Assembly: GCF_000341105.1 (NCBI RefSeq) | Contig: NZ_ANBB01000069.1 | Coordinates: 1 to 51,148 of the forward strand | Direction: 5' to 3' | DNA length: 51,148 nucleotides | Source: Nocardiopsis potens DSM 45234 | GTDB taxonomy: Bacteria; Actinomycetota; Actinomycetes; Streptosporangiales; Streptosporangiaceae | Shown here: positions 25,138-32,807 of the stretch, piece by piece | How positions within the stretch are numbered: the first letter of the stretch is position 1 | Layout: every line of letters begins with the position of its first letter | Program-made: the position numbers and the translations under genes | The notes under the pieces: model-generated | Told to the model about the DNA's origin: nothing | Databases searched by the model: none | What the model saw: only the letters and a program-made list of their open reading frames with translations

Positions 25138-25250
25138 GCCGGGCGGCCGCTCCCCCGCGCCGCCCGGAGGCGGAGGCGCATCCGCCGCATCCCACACCGA
25201 CGAACACCGGAACCCCGGTTCCGGACACCCACCACCCTGAGGAGTCGCAC

Positions 25251-25523
25251 ATGACCCGCGAGGAGATCACCGCCGCCATCACCGACGCTCTCGGCACGGT
25301 CCTGGAGCGCGAGGTGCCGGAGGCCACCGAGGAGACCCGGCTCTTCGATGAGCTGCATCTGGACTCCACGTCCGTGCTCGAACTGCTGATGGCCCTCGAG
25401 GACGCCACCGGGATCGAGGTGGACCCGGAGGACATCGACATGGACGACTTCGCCACGGTGGGCACGCTCGCGTCCTACCTGGAGTCGCGGGGCCCCGCCC
25501 GATCCGCCGCCGAGCACGCGTGA
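25251..25523 (+). CDS. Acyl carrier protein 2
   Basis: The 90-aa acidic protein has LHLDSTSVLELL, with the Ser after Asp as phosphopantetheine site, and starts behind GAGGAG. It differs clearly from ACP1. Its place after the BtrJ/BtrK-like pair suggests it is their BtrI-like partner. The 113-base gap before it holds no other feature I can support. Confidence 0.92.
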   Translation: MTREEITAAITDALGTVLEREVPEATEETRLFDELHLDSTSVLELLMALEDATGIEVDPEDIDMDDFATVGTLASYLESRGPARSAAEHA

Positions 25524-25527
25524 GGTG

Positions 25528-26352
25528 ATGGAGGTGCCCTCGCTGACGTCCGCCTGCGCGGTGGTCTCCCCGGAGGGGGAGACCGCCCCGGGCGTCGATG
25601 AACTGACCGACTTCTACCGCGACCTCGCCGCACCGTTCGGCACCGCCGTCGACGCGGAGCGGGTCCGCGCCGGGACCCGCGTCTCGCACCGGGACCTCGC
25701 CGACCGGCTGGCCTCGGTGCGGCCCCCCGGCCCCGCACCGGGGCTGATCGTCCTCACCCACGCCCTGCCCGACCTGCACCCGTTCACGGCCGTCGCCCCC
25801 CGTCTCGACGCCCTGCTGGGCGGCGGCGCCACCGCCTTCGGGATCTCGCAGCAGGGGCTGTCCGGACCGTTCACGGCGCTGCGCCTGGTCGACCGATTCC
25901 AGCGGTCGGGGCGGTGCACGGCCGCCGCCGTGGCGGTGCTGGAGCAGTCGACGATGCCCTCCCCCCATCCGCACGCGCCGGCGGAGGGGCTCGTCGACTC
26001 GGGGGTGCTCCTGGAGTTCGGCACCGGCGGCGGGCCGGTGCTCAGCGCCGTCGAGGAGTTCGCGCCGTCGGAGCGGCCCGGTCCGCGGGCGGCCGCGCTC
26101 GCCGCCGGGTCCCCGGAGGGGACGCTGCTCGTGCTCGGCCCCGGGGTCGACGGCGACGAGGTCGACGACGGGGGCGGAGCCGCCGACCGGGTGCGCGCCC
26201 GGGCGGACACCCACTGCACCGGGATCTGGCTCGCCCTGGCGGAGAACCTGCGCACCTGGGCTGAGGAGTACCGCACGGTGCTGCTGTGCGACAGGGACCC
26301 CGGGTCGGGGCGCGGCCATCTCGCCGTGTTCCGCTCCTCCCCCGGGGACTGA
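25528..26352 (+). CDS. KASIII-like half protein without the active-site cysteine
   Basis: The 274-aa protein is recognisable as thiolase-like through ISQQGLSGPFTALRLVDRF (106-124), which aligns with NQQACVSSMGAID of the KASIII at 21438; the catalytic Cys is replaced by Gly110. No C-terminal PHNxN or GN motif can be seen. It may be a structural partner of the active KASIII, as with chain-length-factor-type or PqsB/PqsC pairs, or a decaying copy; intact frame and operon position favour the former. GTG 25525 or ATG 25528 could be the start. Confidence 0.6.
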   Translation: MEVPSLTSACAVVSPEGETAPGVDELTDFYRDLAAPFGTAVDAERVRAGTRVSHRDLADRLASVRPPGPAPGLIVLTHALPDLHPFTAVAPRLDALLGGGATAFGISQQGLSGPFTALRLVDRFQRSGRCTAAAVAVLEQSTMPSPHPHAPAEGLVDSGVLLEFGTGGGPVLSAVEEFAPSERPGPRAAALAAGSPEGTLLVLGPGVDGDEVDDGGGAADRVRARADTHCTGIWLALAENLRTWAEEYRTVLLCDRDPGSGRGHLAVFRSSPGD

Positions 26353-26358
26353 GCGCCG

Positions 26359-26877
26359 GTGGTCCGGATCGGCGTCGACGTCCTGGGCGTCGGAGAGCTG
26401 AACGGCCTGCTCCGGCGCGACTGGTTCCGCCGCTACGCCTACTCCGGGGCGGAGCTGGCCGAGGCCCGCAGGCACGGCGCCGAACGCGCCCGCGAGTTCC
26501 TCGCCGGCCGGTTCGCCTGCAAGGAGTCGGTGGCGAAGGTGCTCGGCTGCGGGTTCGCCGGAGGGGTGCGCCCCTGCCATGTGTCCGTCCTGCGCGGCCG
26601 CTCGGGGGCTCCGGAGGTCCGGTTGACCGGGCCCGCCGCCGAGCGCGCCGCCGCGCTGGGGCTCAGCGGGGTCCAGGTGTCCATCGCGCACAAGGGCGGG
26701 CTGGTGGTGGCGGTCGCGCTGGGAATCGCCGGCGGCGCCCCTCCGGGGCCGCCCTTGCCCGCGTCCGGCCTGCGCGCGCCGGCCGCGGAGGCCGCGGAGG
26801 CCGCCCTGCTCGCGCAGGCCCGGGCGGCGCCGCCCGGGCCCGGAACCGACCACGACGACGAGAGGAGAGCGACATGA
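26359..26877 (+). CDS. AcpS-type phosphopantetheinyl transferase (second copy)
   Basis: The 172-aa protein has IGVDVLGVGEL near the N-terminus and RFACKESVAKVLG, the AcpS metal and CoA motifs, then an Ala/Pro-rich tail of about 50 residues. It is well diverged from the copy at 19783. Two AcpS genes and two ACPs in one operon suggest each ACP has its own activating enzyme. Its stop overlaps the thioesterase start. Confidence 0.82.
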   Translation: MVRIGVDVLGVGELNGLLRRDWFRRYAYSGAELAEARRHGAERAREFLAGRFACKESVAKVLGCGFAGGVRPCHVSVLRGRSGAPEVRLTGPAAERAAALGLSGVQVSIAHKGGLVVAVALGIAGGAPPGPPLPASGLRAPAAEAAEAALLAQARAAPPGPGTDHDDERRAT

Positions 26878-27623
26878 GCGACATGGCGGAGGTTCCCGCC
26901 CAGCGGCCGGACCTCTGGGTCCGGTGCCTGAAACCGGAGGCGGAACCGCGGGCCCGGGTCCTGTTCTGCCCGCACGCCGGCGCGTCCGCCGACGCGTTCA
27001 CCGCGCTGGCCCGGCGGCTGGCGCCCGGTGTCGAAGGGCTGGCGGCCCAGTACCCGGGGCGGCGCGACCGGAAGGGGGAGCCGGCCGCGGGCGACGTCCG
27101 GGAGATCGCCGCCGCGCTCGCCGCCGCGCGGCCGCGGGCGGGCCGGCGGCCGCTGATCGTGTTCGGGCACAGCCTGGGGGCGGCCGTGGCCTTCGAGACG
27201 GCCCTGGGGCTGAGCGGCGCCGGCGGGCTCACCCGGCTGGTGGTGTCCGGTCGGCCCGCCCCCGCCGACGGCCTGGGGCTCCCCCCGCCCGCCGGCGATG
27301 ACGACATCGTCGCCGAGCTGCGCAGAACCGGCGCCGTCCCGCAGCGGCTGCTGGACCGCCCCGCGTTCCGCGAGTCGATCCTGTCGGTGCTCCGGCACGA
27401 CTTCCGCGCCAACGCGACCTACCGGTGCCCGCCGGACGCGCAGGTCCCCGTGCCCATCACCTTCCTGCTCTCCTCCGACGACCCCTACGTCGACGGCGAG
27501 CGCGCCGAGAGGTGGGCGAAGCACACCGCATCGGAGTTCCGCGTCGCGGCCTTTCCCGGGGGGCACGGCTTCCTGTTCGACCGTCCTGAGGCCGTCCTGG
27601 AAGAGGTCCAGGCGGACCTGTAG
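26874..27623 (+). CDS. Type II thioesterase
   Basis: The 249-aa alpha/beta hydrolase has FCPHAGASADAF (oxyanion region), nucleophile elbow FGHSLGAA with Ser100, the acid in SSDDPYV and His in PGGHGFLF. Type II thioesterases remove stalled or wrong acyl groups from carrier proteins; with no other release enzyme in the operon it may also release the product. AGAGGAG precedes ATG 26874. The gene ends the rightward operon and converges on the PNPOx-like gene. Confidence 0.88.
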   Translation: MSDMAEVPAQRPDLWVRCLKPEAEPRARVLFCPHAGASADAFTALARRLAPGVEGLAAQYPGRRDRKGEPAAGDVREIAAALAAARPRAGRRPLIVFGHSLGAAVAFETALGLSGAGGLTRLVVSGRPAPADGLGLPPPAGDDDIVAELRRTGAVPQRLLDRPAFRESILSVLRHDFRANATYRCPPDAQVPVPITFLLSSDDPYVDGERAERWAKHTASEFRVAAFPGGHGFLFDRPEAVLEEVQADL

Positions 27624-27668
27624 CCGGATCCGCGGCCGGGCCCGCCCGGGGTCGGGGCGCGCCCCGGC

Positions 27669-28328
27669 TCAGCCGACGGGGTCGGCCGTCCCCCGGCCGC
27701 CGCGCGTGCCGAGGGTCCTGCGCAATGCCGCCACCTCGGATTCCAGCGCCGCCTTGTCGCTGCGCAGGGACCTGATCTCGGTCAGGAGGGGTTCCAGGTC
27801 GGCGCGGGTGAACCGCTGCGGGATGTGCTGGGCGCAGTTCCAGCTGTAGGCCTCGACCCTGACGACCACCAGCCGCTCGACCCGGCCGTCGGTCCTCCGG
27901 GCGCACACCCGCTCCGCCAGCCCGGGCTCCTCGTCCAGGGAGCGGACCGCGGCGCGCCCGAACACCTTGAGCCGGGTCTGCGCCGGATAGTCCATGAAGA
28001 ACAGCGAGGCGCGGTCGTTGGCGCGCAGGTTGCCGTTGGAGATGTACTGGCGGTTGCCGCGCACGTCGGCGTAGGCCAGGGTGCTCTCGTCGACGACGTG
28101 GACGAACCCGGGGGGACCGCCGCGGAACTGCACGTAGGGCCAGCCCGTTTCGCCGGCCGTGGCGAAGTAGAAGCCGTCCCGCTCGGCGATGAACGCGGCC
28201 TCGTGCGGCCCGAGGGGGTCGGGCTCCTCGGCTCCGAAGGCCAATCGGCCCGCCGCTCTGCGGCTGCCCTCCTCTTCCTGGACTTCGCGCACCGCTTCGG
28301 TGAACGCGATCTGCGCGTAGCGCCTCAT
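27669..28328 (-). CDS. Pyridoxamine 5'-phosphate oxidase-like flavoprotein
   Basis: The 219-aa protein has a split beta-barrel FMN-binding domain (FYFATAGETGWPYVQFRGG, then SNGNLRANDRASLFFMDY) and a C-terminal coiled-coil-like segment (about 175-205). Members bind FMN, F420 or haem and reduce or oxidise small molecules. Its start overlaps the upstream TetR stop by 4 bases, so both form a two-gene operon repressed by that TetR. It may tailor the cluster product or protect against a reactive N-oxide/nitro compound (inference). Confidence 0.82.
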   Translation of the reverse strand: MRRYAQIAFTEAVREVQEEEGSRRAAGRLAFGAEEPDPLGPHEAAFIAERDGFYFATAGETGWPYVQFRGGPPGFVHVVDESTLAYADVRGNRQYISNGNLRANDRASLFFMDYPAQTRLKVFGRAAVRSLDEEPGLAERVCARRTDGRVERLVVVRVEAYSWNCAQHIPQRFTRADLEPLLTEIRSLRSDKAALESEVAALRRTLGTRGGRGTADPVG

Positions 28329-28957
28329 TCCGGCCCGTCCCTCCTTTCTCCAGTGCGGCCCGCTCCGGCACCCGAGCGGGCCGGCGCCGCCGGGGCCTCC
28401 GGCCCGTCGCCGGGCGGCCGTTCCATCAGCCCCCGCGCGATCTCCTTGGAGTCCCGGGCCGGGGAGGGGTCCCGCTCGCGCAGCGCGGTCACCGTGGCCC
28501 CGTCCATGAGCATCATGAACCGCTGCGCCATCGCCTCGTGCCCGTCGACGCCGGCCTCCTTCAGCAGGCCGCTCAGGAAGGCGATCACCAGGTGCTTGTG
28601 CCGGACCGCGACCTGGTAGGCCCGGGATTCCGGGTCCGCCACCTCCACCATCGCGTTAATGGAGGCGCAGCCGCGGAACTCCGGCGCCGCGAACTGCGCG
28701 CCGAGCGCGTCGAAGACCGCGAGCGGATCTCCGGACTGCGCCCGCACCGCCTCTTCGAGCGCGTCCCGCCAGCGGCGGTCGTACCGTTCGATGATCTCTA
28801 CGACGAGATCGTCCTTGCTGGTGAAGTGGCGGTAGAAGGAGGCCCGGCCGATCCCTGAGGCGGACAGCAGCCGGTCCACGCCGACCGCGTGGATCCCATC
28901 GCTGTAGAAGAGCTTCTCCGCGGCGGCGATCAGGCGTTCGCGAGCGTGCGTCGGCAT
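28325..28957 (-). CDS. TetR-family regulator of the exporter and the PNPOx-like gene
   Basis: The 210-aa protein has a TetR HTH (VGVDRLLSASGIGRASFYRH, about 26-45) and a family-typical ligand domain. The operator at 28985, just upstream of its start, matches two sites in front of the MFS gene at 16176. It therefore probably represses itself, the PNPOx-like gene and the exporter, and is released by the pathway product or an intermediate. Confidence 0.9.
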   Translation of the reverse strand: MPTHARERLIAAAEKLFYSDGIHAVGVDRLLSASGIGRASFYRHFTSKDDLVVEIIERYDRRWRDALEEAVRAQSGDPLAVFDALGAQFAAPEFRGCASINAMVEVADPESRAYQVAVRHKHLVIAFLSGLLKEAGVDGHEAMAQRFMMLMDGATVTALRERDPSPARDSKEIARGLMERPPGDGPEAPAAPARSGAGAGRTGERRDGPE

Positions 28958-28984
28958 GGCCCCACCCTAACAGCGCGAACACTG

Positions 28985-29008
28985 AAACGGAACCGGTCGG
29001 TACCATTC
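28985..29008. promoter_or_regulatory. TetR operator, third copy of the 16-kb sites
   Basis: The core ACGGAACCGGTCGGTACCAT differs by two bases from the core of the first operator at 16005-16028. It is 28 bases upstream of the TetR start codon. The following stretch to 29231 holds no supported gene. Confidence 0.75.
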
Positions 29009-29231
29009 TTCGGGGGTGCTCCCCCGCGGTTCCACCGGTCACCCGGCGGGCGCCTCCGGCGCCGGCCGGGATCGGACGCGGCCACCGGCACGAGGCCGAT
29101 CGGACGAGGACGGCCACTGGGCGCCCTGCGCCCGGCCTCCCGGTTCCGCTCCGCCCCGCGGCCTCGGGGCCGCGCAGGGCGGACCCCGCCCCGGCCCGGC
29201 TGATTCCCATGTGCTGTGTATTCTTCTTGCC

Positions 29232-29630
29232 GTGTTCGGCCGGATCGCGAGAGTGCTGCGGCAGCCCTGGGCAAGAGGGCTGCCGCCGGTGGTGCTGGCC
29301 GGCGCCTTCCTCTTCCTCTTCCTCTGCCATGTCGAGAGCACTCCGGTCCTGCCCGAGCAGGGGGCGGCCACCGTCGCGGAGGCGGTGGTGGCCGGCGGGG
29401 ATCATGGGCACCTCGGAGACGCCCACTGCGACGACGGCGGGCTGGTGGGGGCCGACCAGCGGACCGGTGCGGTCAAGCCGGCCATGGCGGTGGTCCTCGG
29501 GCTGCTGCCGCTCTCGATGGTGTGGTCGGGCCCGCCGCCGGGCGGCGAGCGGGTGCGCTTCCTCCGCCGGAGCCGGGTCCCCCTGTCCGGGGCGCGGCTG
29601 CTGCTCTCCCTCTGCGTGATCCGGGTCTAG
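29232..29630 (+). CDS. DUF6153-like small membrane/exported protein
   Basis: The 132-aa protein has one hydrophobic N-terminal segment (LPPVVLAGAFLFLFLC), a His/Gly/Asp-rich middle (GGDHGHLGDAHCDDGG) and ends LLLSLCVIRV, the layout of the actinobacterial DUF6153 family, function unknown. The His-rich stretch could bind a metal. GTG 29232 has no ribosome site and may head a leaderless message; GTG 29211 is an alternative start. Confidence 0.5.
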   Translation: MFGRIARVLRQPWARGLPPVVLAGAFLFLFLCHVESTPVLPEQGAATVAEAVVAGGDHGHLGDAHCDDGGLVGADQRTGAVKPAMAVVLGLLPLSMVWSGPPPGGERVRFLRRSRVPLSGARLLLSLCVIRV

Positions 29631-29749
29631 ACGGGCCCGGCCGGCGCGTTCGCGGCGGCGGGGCAGGACCCCGCCGCCGTCCACCGGTGGCGCGGGGCGC
29701 CCGCCCTGCGCCCGGGAACGCCCGGCCCCATCGCGCCTTCCGCGGCCCC

Positions 29750-29775
29750 GGCACGGCCGAATCCTCGGCCGTGCC
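29750..29775. terminator. Hairpin in the gap before the NlpC/P60 gene
   Basis: Perfect 11-bp arms (29750-29760, 29765-29775) close a 4-base loop ATCC. It probably ends transcription of the DUF6153-like gene. Actinobacterial NlpC/P60 genes often follow c-di-AMP riboswitches; I looked for that consensus in 29776-29934 and could not recognise it. Confidence 0.55.
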
Positions 29776-29934
29776 GTTCGCCGGGCCGATCTCCCTATGC
29801 GAATCCGGGGGCGGGTGCGCCGTTCGCGTGCTCGCCGCGGGGTCCGCTGCGCGGGGTCGGACGCCCGGCGGCCGGCCGGGCCGCGGGGGCGCGCTCCCCC
29901 CGTCTGATCCGAGCAGCAAGGAGCGGAACCCTCC

Positions 29935-30933
29935 ATGACCGATGGCAAGAACACCGGAAAGCACGTCCTCGCGGGTCTCAGCGTCCTCGCCGCGGGGGGC
30001 CTGCTGCTTCCCGCCGGCACCGCCCACGCCGAGCCCGAGCCGACCGAGGAGGAGGTCGAGGCCGAGATCGAGGAACTCACCGAGGAGTCGAGCGGCCTGG
30101 TGCAGGAGTACAACCAGGCGGAAGAGGACCTCGAAGCCGCCGAGGAGCGCATCGACGCACTGGACGAGCAGGTCGGAGACGAGGAGGAGCGCTACGAGGG
30201 GCTGCGGGACGAGGTGTCCGGCTTCGCGTCGGCCGCCTACAAGTCCAGCGACCCCGCCTCCCCCGGCATCGTCCTCAGCGTCGAGCGGCCCGAGGACGTC
30301 CTGGAGCAGTCCGCCGACATGTCCTACCTGTCGGAGAACCAGAGGGCGCGGCTCGACGACTTCACCGACTCCAGTGCGCGCCTCATCGCCCTCAAGCAGG
30401 AGGCCGAGGACGCGCGCGACGAGGCGAAGGAGACCCGGGACGCCCTCAAGGAGCAGAAGGAGGAGGTCGAGGAGAAGCTCGCCGAGCAGGAGGAGCTGCT
30501 CGCCGGGTTCGAGGGCGAGAACCCGGTCGCCGGGACGGCCGCGGAGGGCGGTGCCGGCGGATACTCCGGCTCGGCCTCCGGCAGCGCCCGCGCGGCTCTG
30601 GACTTCGCCTACGGCAAGATCGGCACCCCCTACCTCTGGGGCGGCACCGGCCCCGACGGCTACGACTGCTCCGGCCTGATGCAGGCCGCCTGGGGGTCCG
30701 CCGGGGTCGGCATCCCCCGCACCACCTATGCCCAGTTCGAGATGGCGAACAAGGTCTCCCAGGAGGACCTCCGGCCCGGCGACATCATGTTCTTCTTCGA
30801 CGACCTGGGCCACAACGGCATGTACGCCGGCGACGGCAAGATGGTCCACGCCCCCAGCAGCGGGAAGACCGTCTCCGTGGTCGACCTCGCCGACTACTGG
30901 GACCAGCACTTCGTCGGCGCGGTCCGACCCTGA
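29935..30933 (+). CDS. Secreted NlpC/P60 (C40) peptidoglycan endopeptidase, RipA-like
   Basis: The 332-aa protein has a signal peptide ending near AGTAHA (about residue 30), a Glu/Ala-rich coiled coil (about 34-190), a Gly/Ser linker and a C-terminal NlpC/P60 domain (about 215-332). The catalytic Cys is in DGYDCSGLMQAAW, and His follows in LGHNGMYAGDGK. Such enzymes cleave D-gamma-Glu-mDAP bonds in cell-wall peptides, and the coiled coil usually blocks the active site until processed. AAGGAG precedes the ATG. It lies between two biosynthetic clusters with no evident tie to either. Confidence 0.92.
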   Translation: MTDGKNTGKHVLAGLSVLAAGGLLLPAGTAHAEPEPTEEEVEAEIEELTEESSGLVQEYNQAEEDLEAAEERIDALDEQVGDEEERYEGLRDEVSGFASAAYKSSDPASPGIVLSVERPEDVLEQSADMSYLSENQRARLDDFTDSSARLIALKQEAEDARDEAKETRDALKEQKEEVEEKLAEQEELLAGFEGENPVAGTAAEGGAGGYSGSASGSARAALDFAYGKIGTPYLWGGTGPDGYDCSGLMQAAWGSAGVGIPRTTYAQFEMANKVSQEDLRPGDIMFFFDDLGHNGMYAGDGKMVHAPSSGKTVSVVDLADYWDQHFVGAVRP

Positions 30934-30953
30934 TCCGTCCCGGCATGAGAAGC

Positions 30954-30988
30954 GGGCGGGGGGCGGCCGGCCGTGCCGCCCCCCGCCC
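30954..30988. terminator. Strong terminator after the NlpC/P60 gene
   Basis: A perfect 14-bp G/C stem with a 7-base loop starts 20 bases after the stop. Beyond it, 30989-31307 contains no gene, only the SARP-like repeats and the precursor ribosome site. Confidence 0.75.
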
Positions 30989-31203
30989 TACGGCTCGGAC
31001 GGTGCGCATGTAGGCGCACCGCCCGGCCGCGAGGATCGGCCGGCCGAGGGGGCCGCCCGCCCTTCGGTGAGCTGCTCGTCCGGCCGGGCGGTCGCCGGGA
31101 AGCGGCCGCGGTGGCCGCCCCCCGCCCGCACGGCCGCCGGCGCGGCGCCGGGCCGATCGCGCGGGAGGGGGCGTTCCCGGCCGCCGTGCTCGCCGAGGGG
31201 ACT

Positions 31204-31231
31204 GTGCAGAAATCGTGCAGGTTCCGTGCAA
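31204..31231 (+). promoter_or_regulatory. Triple direct repeat with 11-bp period, candidate SARP site
   Basis: GTGCAG, GTGCAG and GTGCAA begin at 31204, 31215 and 31226, exactly one helical turn apart. SARP activators bind such 11-bp-spaced direct repeats just upstream of the -10 element; GACACT at about 31240 could serve as the latter. A SARP is encoded at 37391-40138 and the RiPP operon starts 77 bases after the repeats. Confidence 0.65.
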
Positions 31232-31307
31232 TGCCCGATGACACTCGTCTCCATCGCCGGAACCCGGCCGACCGAGGCCGCCGGCCGCGCGACGAGAGGA
31301 GGACGGC

Positions 31308-31445
31308 ATGGACAACGATGACCCGGGATTCGACCTGGAGGTGGAGGACCAGGACGCCGAGATGACCCCGGACGGCAACATGGATCCTCGCCACTGCTCC
31401 GGGTGCACGCTGGGGTGCGACGTCACCCACTGCAGGCATGACTAG
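31308..31445 (+). CDS. LAP/TOMM-type RiPP precursor peptide
   Basis: A 45-aa frame starts at ATG 31308 behind GAGGAGG. The leader is acidic (DNDDPGFDLEVEDQDAEM), with FDLEVED resembling the FxLD-type leader motifs read by RRE domains, and the C-terminus CSGCTLGCDVTHCRHD is rich in Cys, Ser and Thr. A YcaO gene starts 84 bases later, so the four Cys (30, 33, 37, 42) and possibly Ser31, Thr34 and Thr40 are candidates for azoline formation. The gene is too short for routine ORF calling. The leader/core border is unknown; after Met25 or Arg28 are options. Confidence 0.82.
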   Translation: MDNDDPGFDLEVEDQDAEMTPDGNMDPRHCSGCTLGCDVTHCRHD

Positions 31446-31529
31446 AGACCGCAGTGTTGGGCTCCGCCGAGGACGGCGGCGGGGCCCTGAACGGTATCCG
31501 TGCCGGGAGACTCGGAAGGAGGCCGAACC

Positions 31530-32807
31530 GTGAGTGCGCGACGTCCGCTCAGCGACCTCGTCTCCCCCTTCGGGGTGCTCTCCTCGGTCCGCGAGCGCGG
31601 CTTCTGGGGGCCCGCCGACCTGGCCGGCTTCGTCAGCGACGCCGGAGATCCGCCGCCGTCGGAAACGGACGCCCCGGTCCTGGGCGGTGGACGGTCGTCG
31701 GGGTCGGCCGAGCTCGCCAGGCTCAAGGCGATCGCCGAGGGCGCCGAACGGTACGCCGCCGCCGACATCCTCGGCGAGGAGCGGATCAGCGCGTCCGGCA
31801 GCGAGGTCCGGGGCGATCCCGCCTTCCTCGAGCCGTGGCGGTTCCCTCAATGCTCGGCGGCGGAATACGCCGATCCGCGCTGCCCCCTCAGGCCGTTCGA
31901 CCCGGAGGCGCCCATCCGCTGGGTACGCGGGACCGACCTCCACTCGGGGCTCGACACCTGGGTCCCCGCGGCGATGGCCACGTACCGGTTGGCGCACAAG
32001 ACCCCTTCAGAGCGGTTCGCCTACCCCGTCTCCACCGGATACGCCGTGCACACCGACCCGGTCGAAGCGGTGCTCCGCGGGCTGCTCGAAGTGGTCGAGC
32101 GCGACGGCGTCGGCCTGACCTGGTTGCAGCGCATGCCCTTGCCGCCGGCGGACGACTCCGCCCGCTCGCCCTCGGTCACCGGGCTCCTGGAGTGGCTGGA
32201 GCGGCGGTTCGTCTCGGCGCACCTGTTCGACGCGACCTCGGACCTCGGCGTCCCCGCGGTCTACTGCCTGCTCTCATCGGCGCACGACCCGCTCTGCGCG
32301 CGGATCGTCGGGGCCTCCGCCGAACGGGACACGGCCCGGGCCGCGGAGAAGGCGCTGCAGGAGGCCGTGTCGGTCATGGCCATAGTGCGGGCGCGCGGAG
32401 GGGACGTCGAGAGGATCGAGGACTTCCGCGGAATCGAGGACGGAGCGGTCTACATGGGCCGGCAGAGCCGGCGCAGGGCCTTCGACTTCCTCCTCGACGG
32501 AGCCGGGGAGCGCCCCCGCCGGGCCCGCGCGCCTCTGCCCTCCTCCCCCGGCGCCGCCCTCCGGACCGTGGTGGACGGGCTCCACGGGATCGGGGCGCGG
32601 GCGGTCCGCGTCGACCGGACCCCGAAAGAACTCGAATCGGTCGGGCTGACGTGCGTCAACGTCGTCGTCCCCGACCTGCAGCCCATGAGCCTCGACCCGT
32701 TCGCGCAGTTCAAGGCCCATCGCCGCCTGTTCGAAGCGCCGCGGCGAATGGGATACGAGGCACACGACGAGAAAGGGCTCAACCCGTGGCCGCAGCCGTT
32801 CGCATGA
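31530..32807 (+). CDS. YcaO cyclodehydratase (TOMM D protein)
   Basis: The 425-aa protein is a YcaO-fold enzyme; recognisable segments include ARLKAIAEGAERYAAADI, VSTGYAVHTDPVEAVLRGLL and EVVERDG, with the ATP-binding Glu residues. It ends PWPQPFA, the PxPxP C-terminal motif of azoline-forming YcaO proteins, which supports heterocyclase activity on Cys/Ser/Thr of the precursor. GTG 31530 follows GGAAGGAGG. Its stop overlaps the next start by 4 bases. Confidence 0.9.
   Translation: MSARRPLSDLVSPFGVLSSVRERGFWGPADLAGFVSDAGDPPPSETDAPVLGGGRSSGSAELARLKAIAEGAERYAAADILGEERISASGSEVRGDPAFLEPWRFPQCSAAEYADPRCPLRPFDPEAPIRWVRGTDLHSGLDTWVPAAMATYRLAHKTPSERFAYPVSTGYAVHTDPVEAVLRGLLEVVERDGVGLTWLQRMPLPPADDSARSPSVTGLLEWLERRFVSAHLFDATSDLGVPAVYCLLSSAHDPLCARIVGASAERDTARAAEKALQEAVSVMAIVRARGGDVERIEDFRGIEDGAVYMGRQSRRRAFDFLLDGAGERPRRARAPLPSSPGAALRTVVDGLHGIGARAVRVDRTPKELESVGLTCVNVVVPDLQPMSLDPFAQFKAHRRLFEAPRRMGYEAHDEKGLNPWPQPFA

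Noticed and set aside
27654-27667. Short palindrome between the thioesterase and PNPOx-like genes as a terminator
   Set aside because: Only 7-bp arms with no loop and no following T-run; too weak in such GC-rich sequence.
29776-29934. c-di-AMP (ydaO-type) riboswitch before the NlpC/P60 gene
   Set aside because: Expected from gene family, but the conserved core could not be recognised by eye; a covariance search would settle it.
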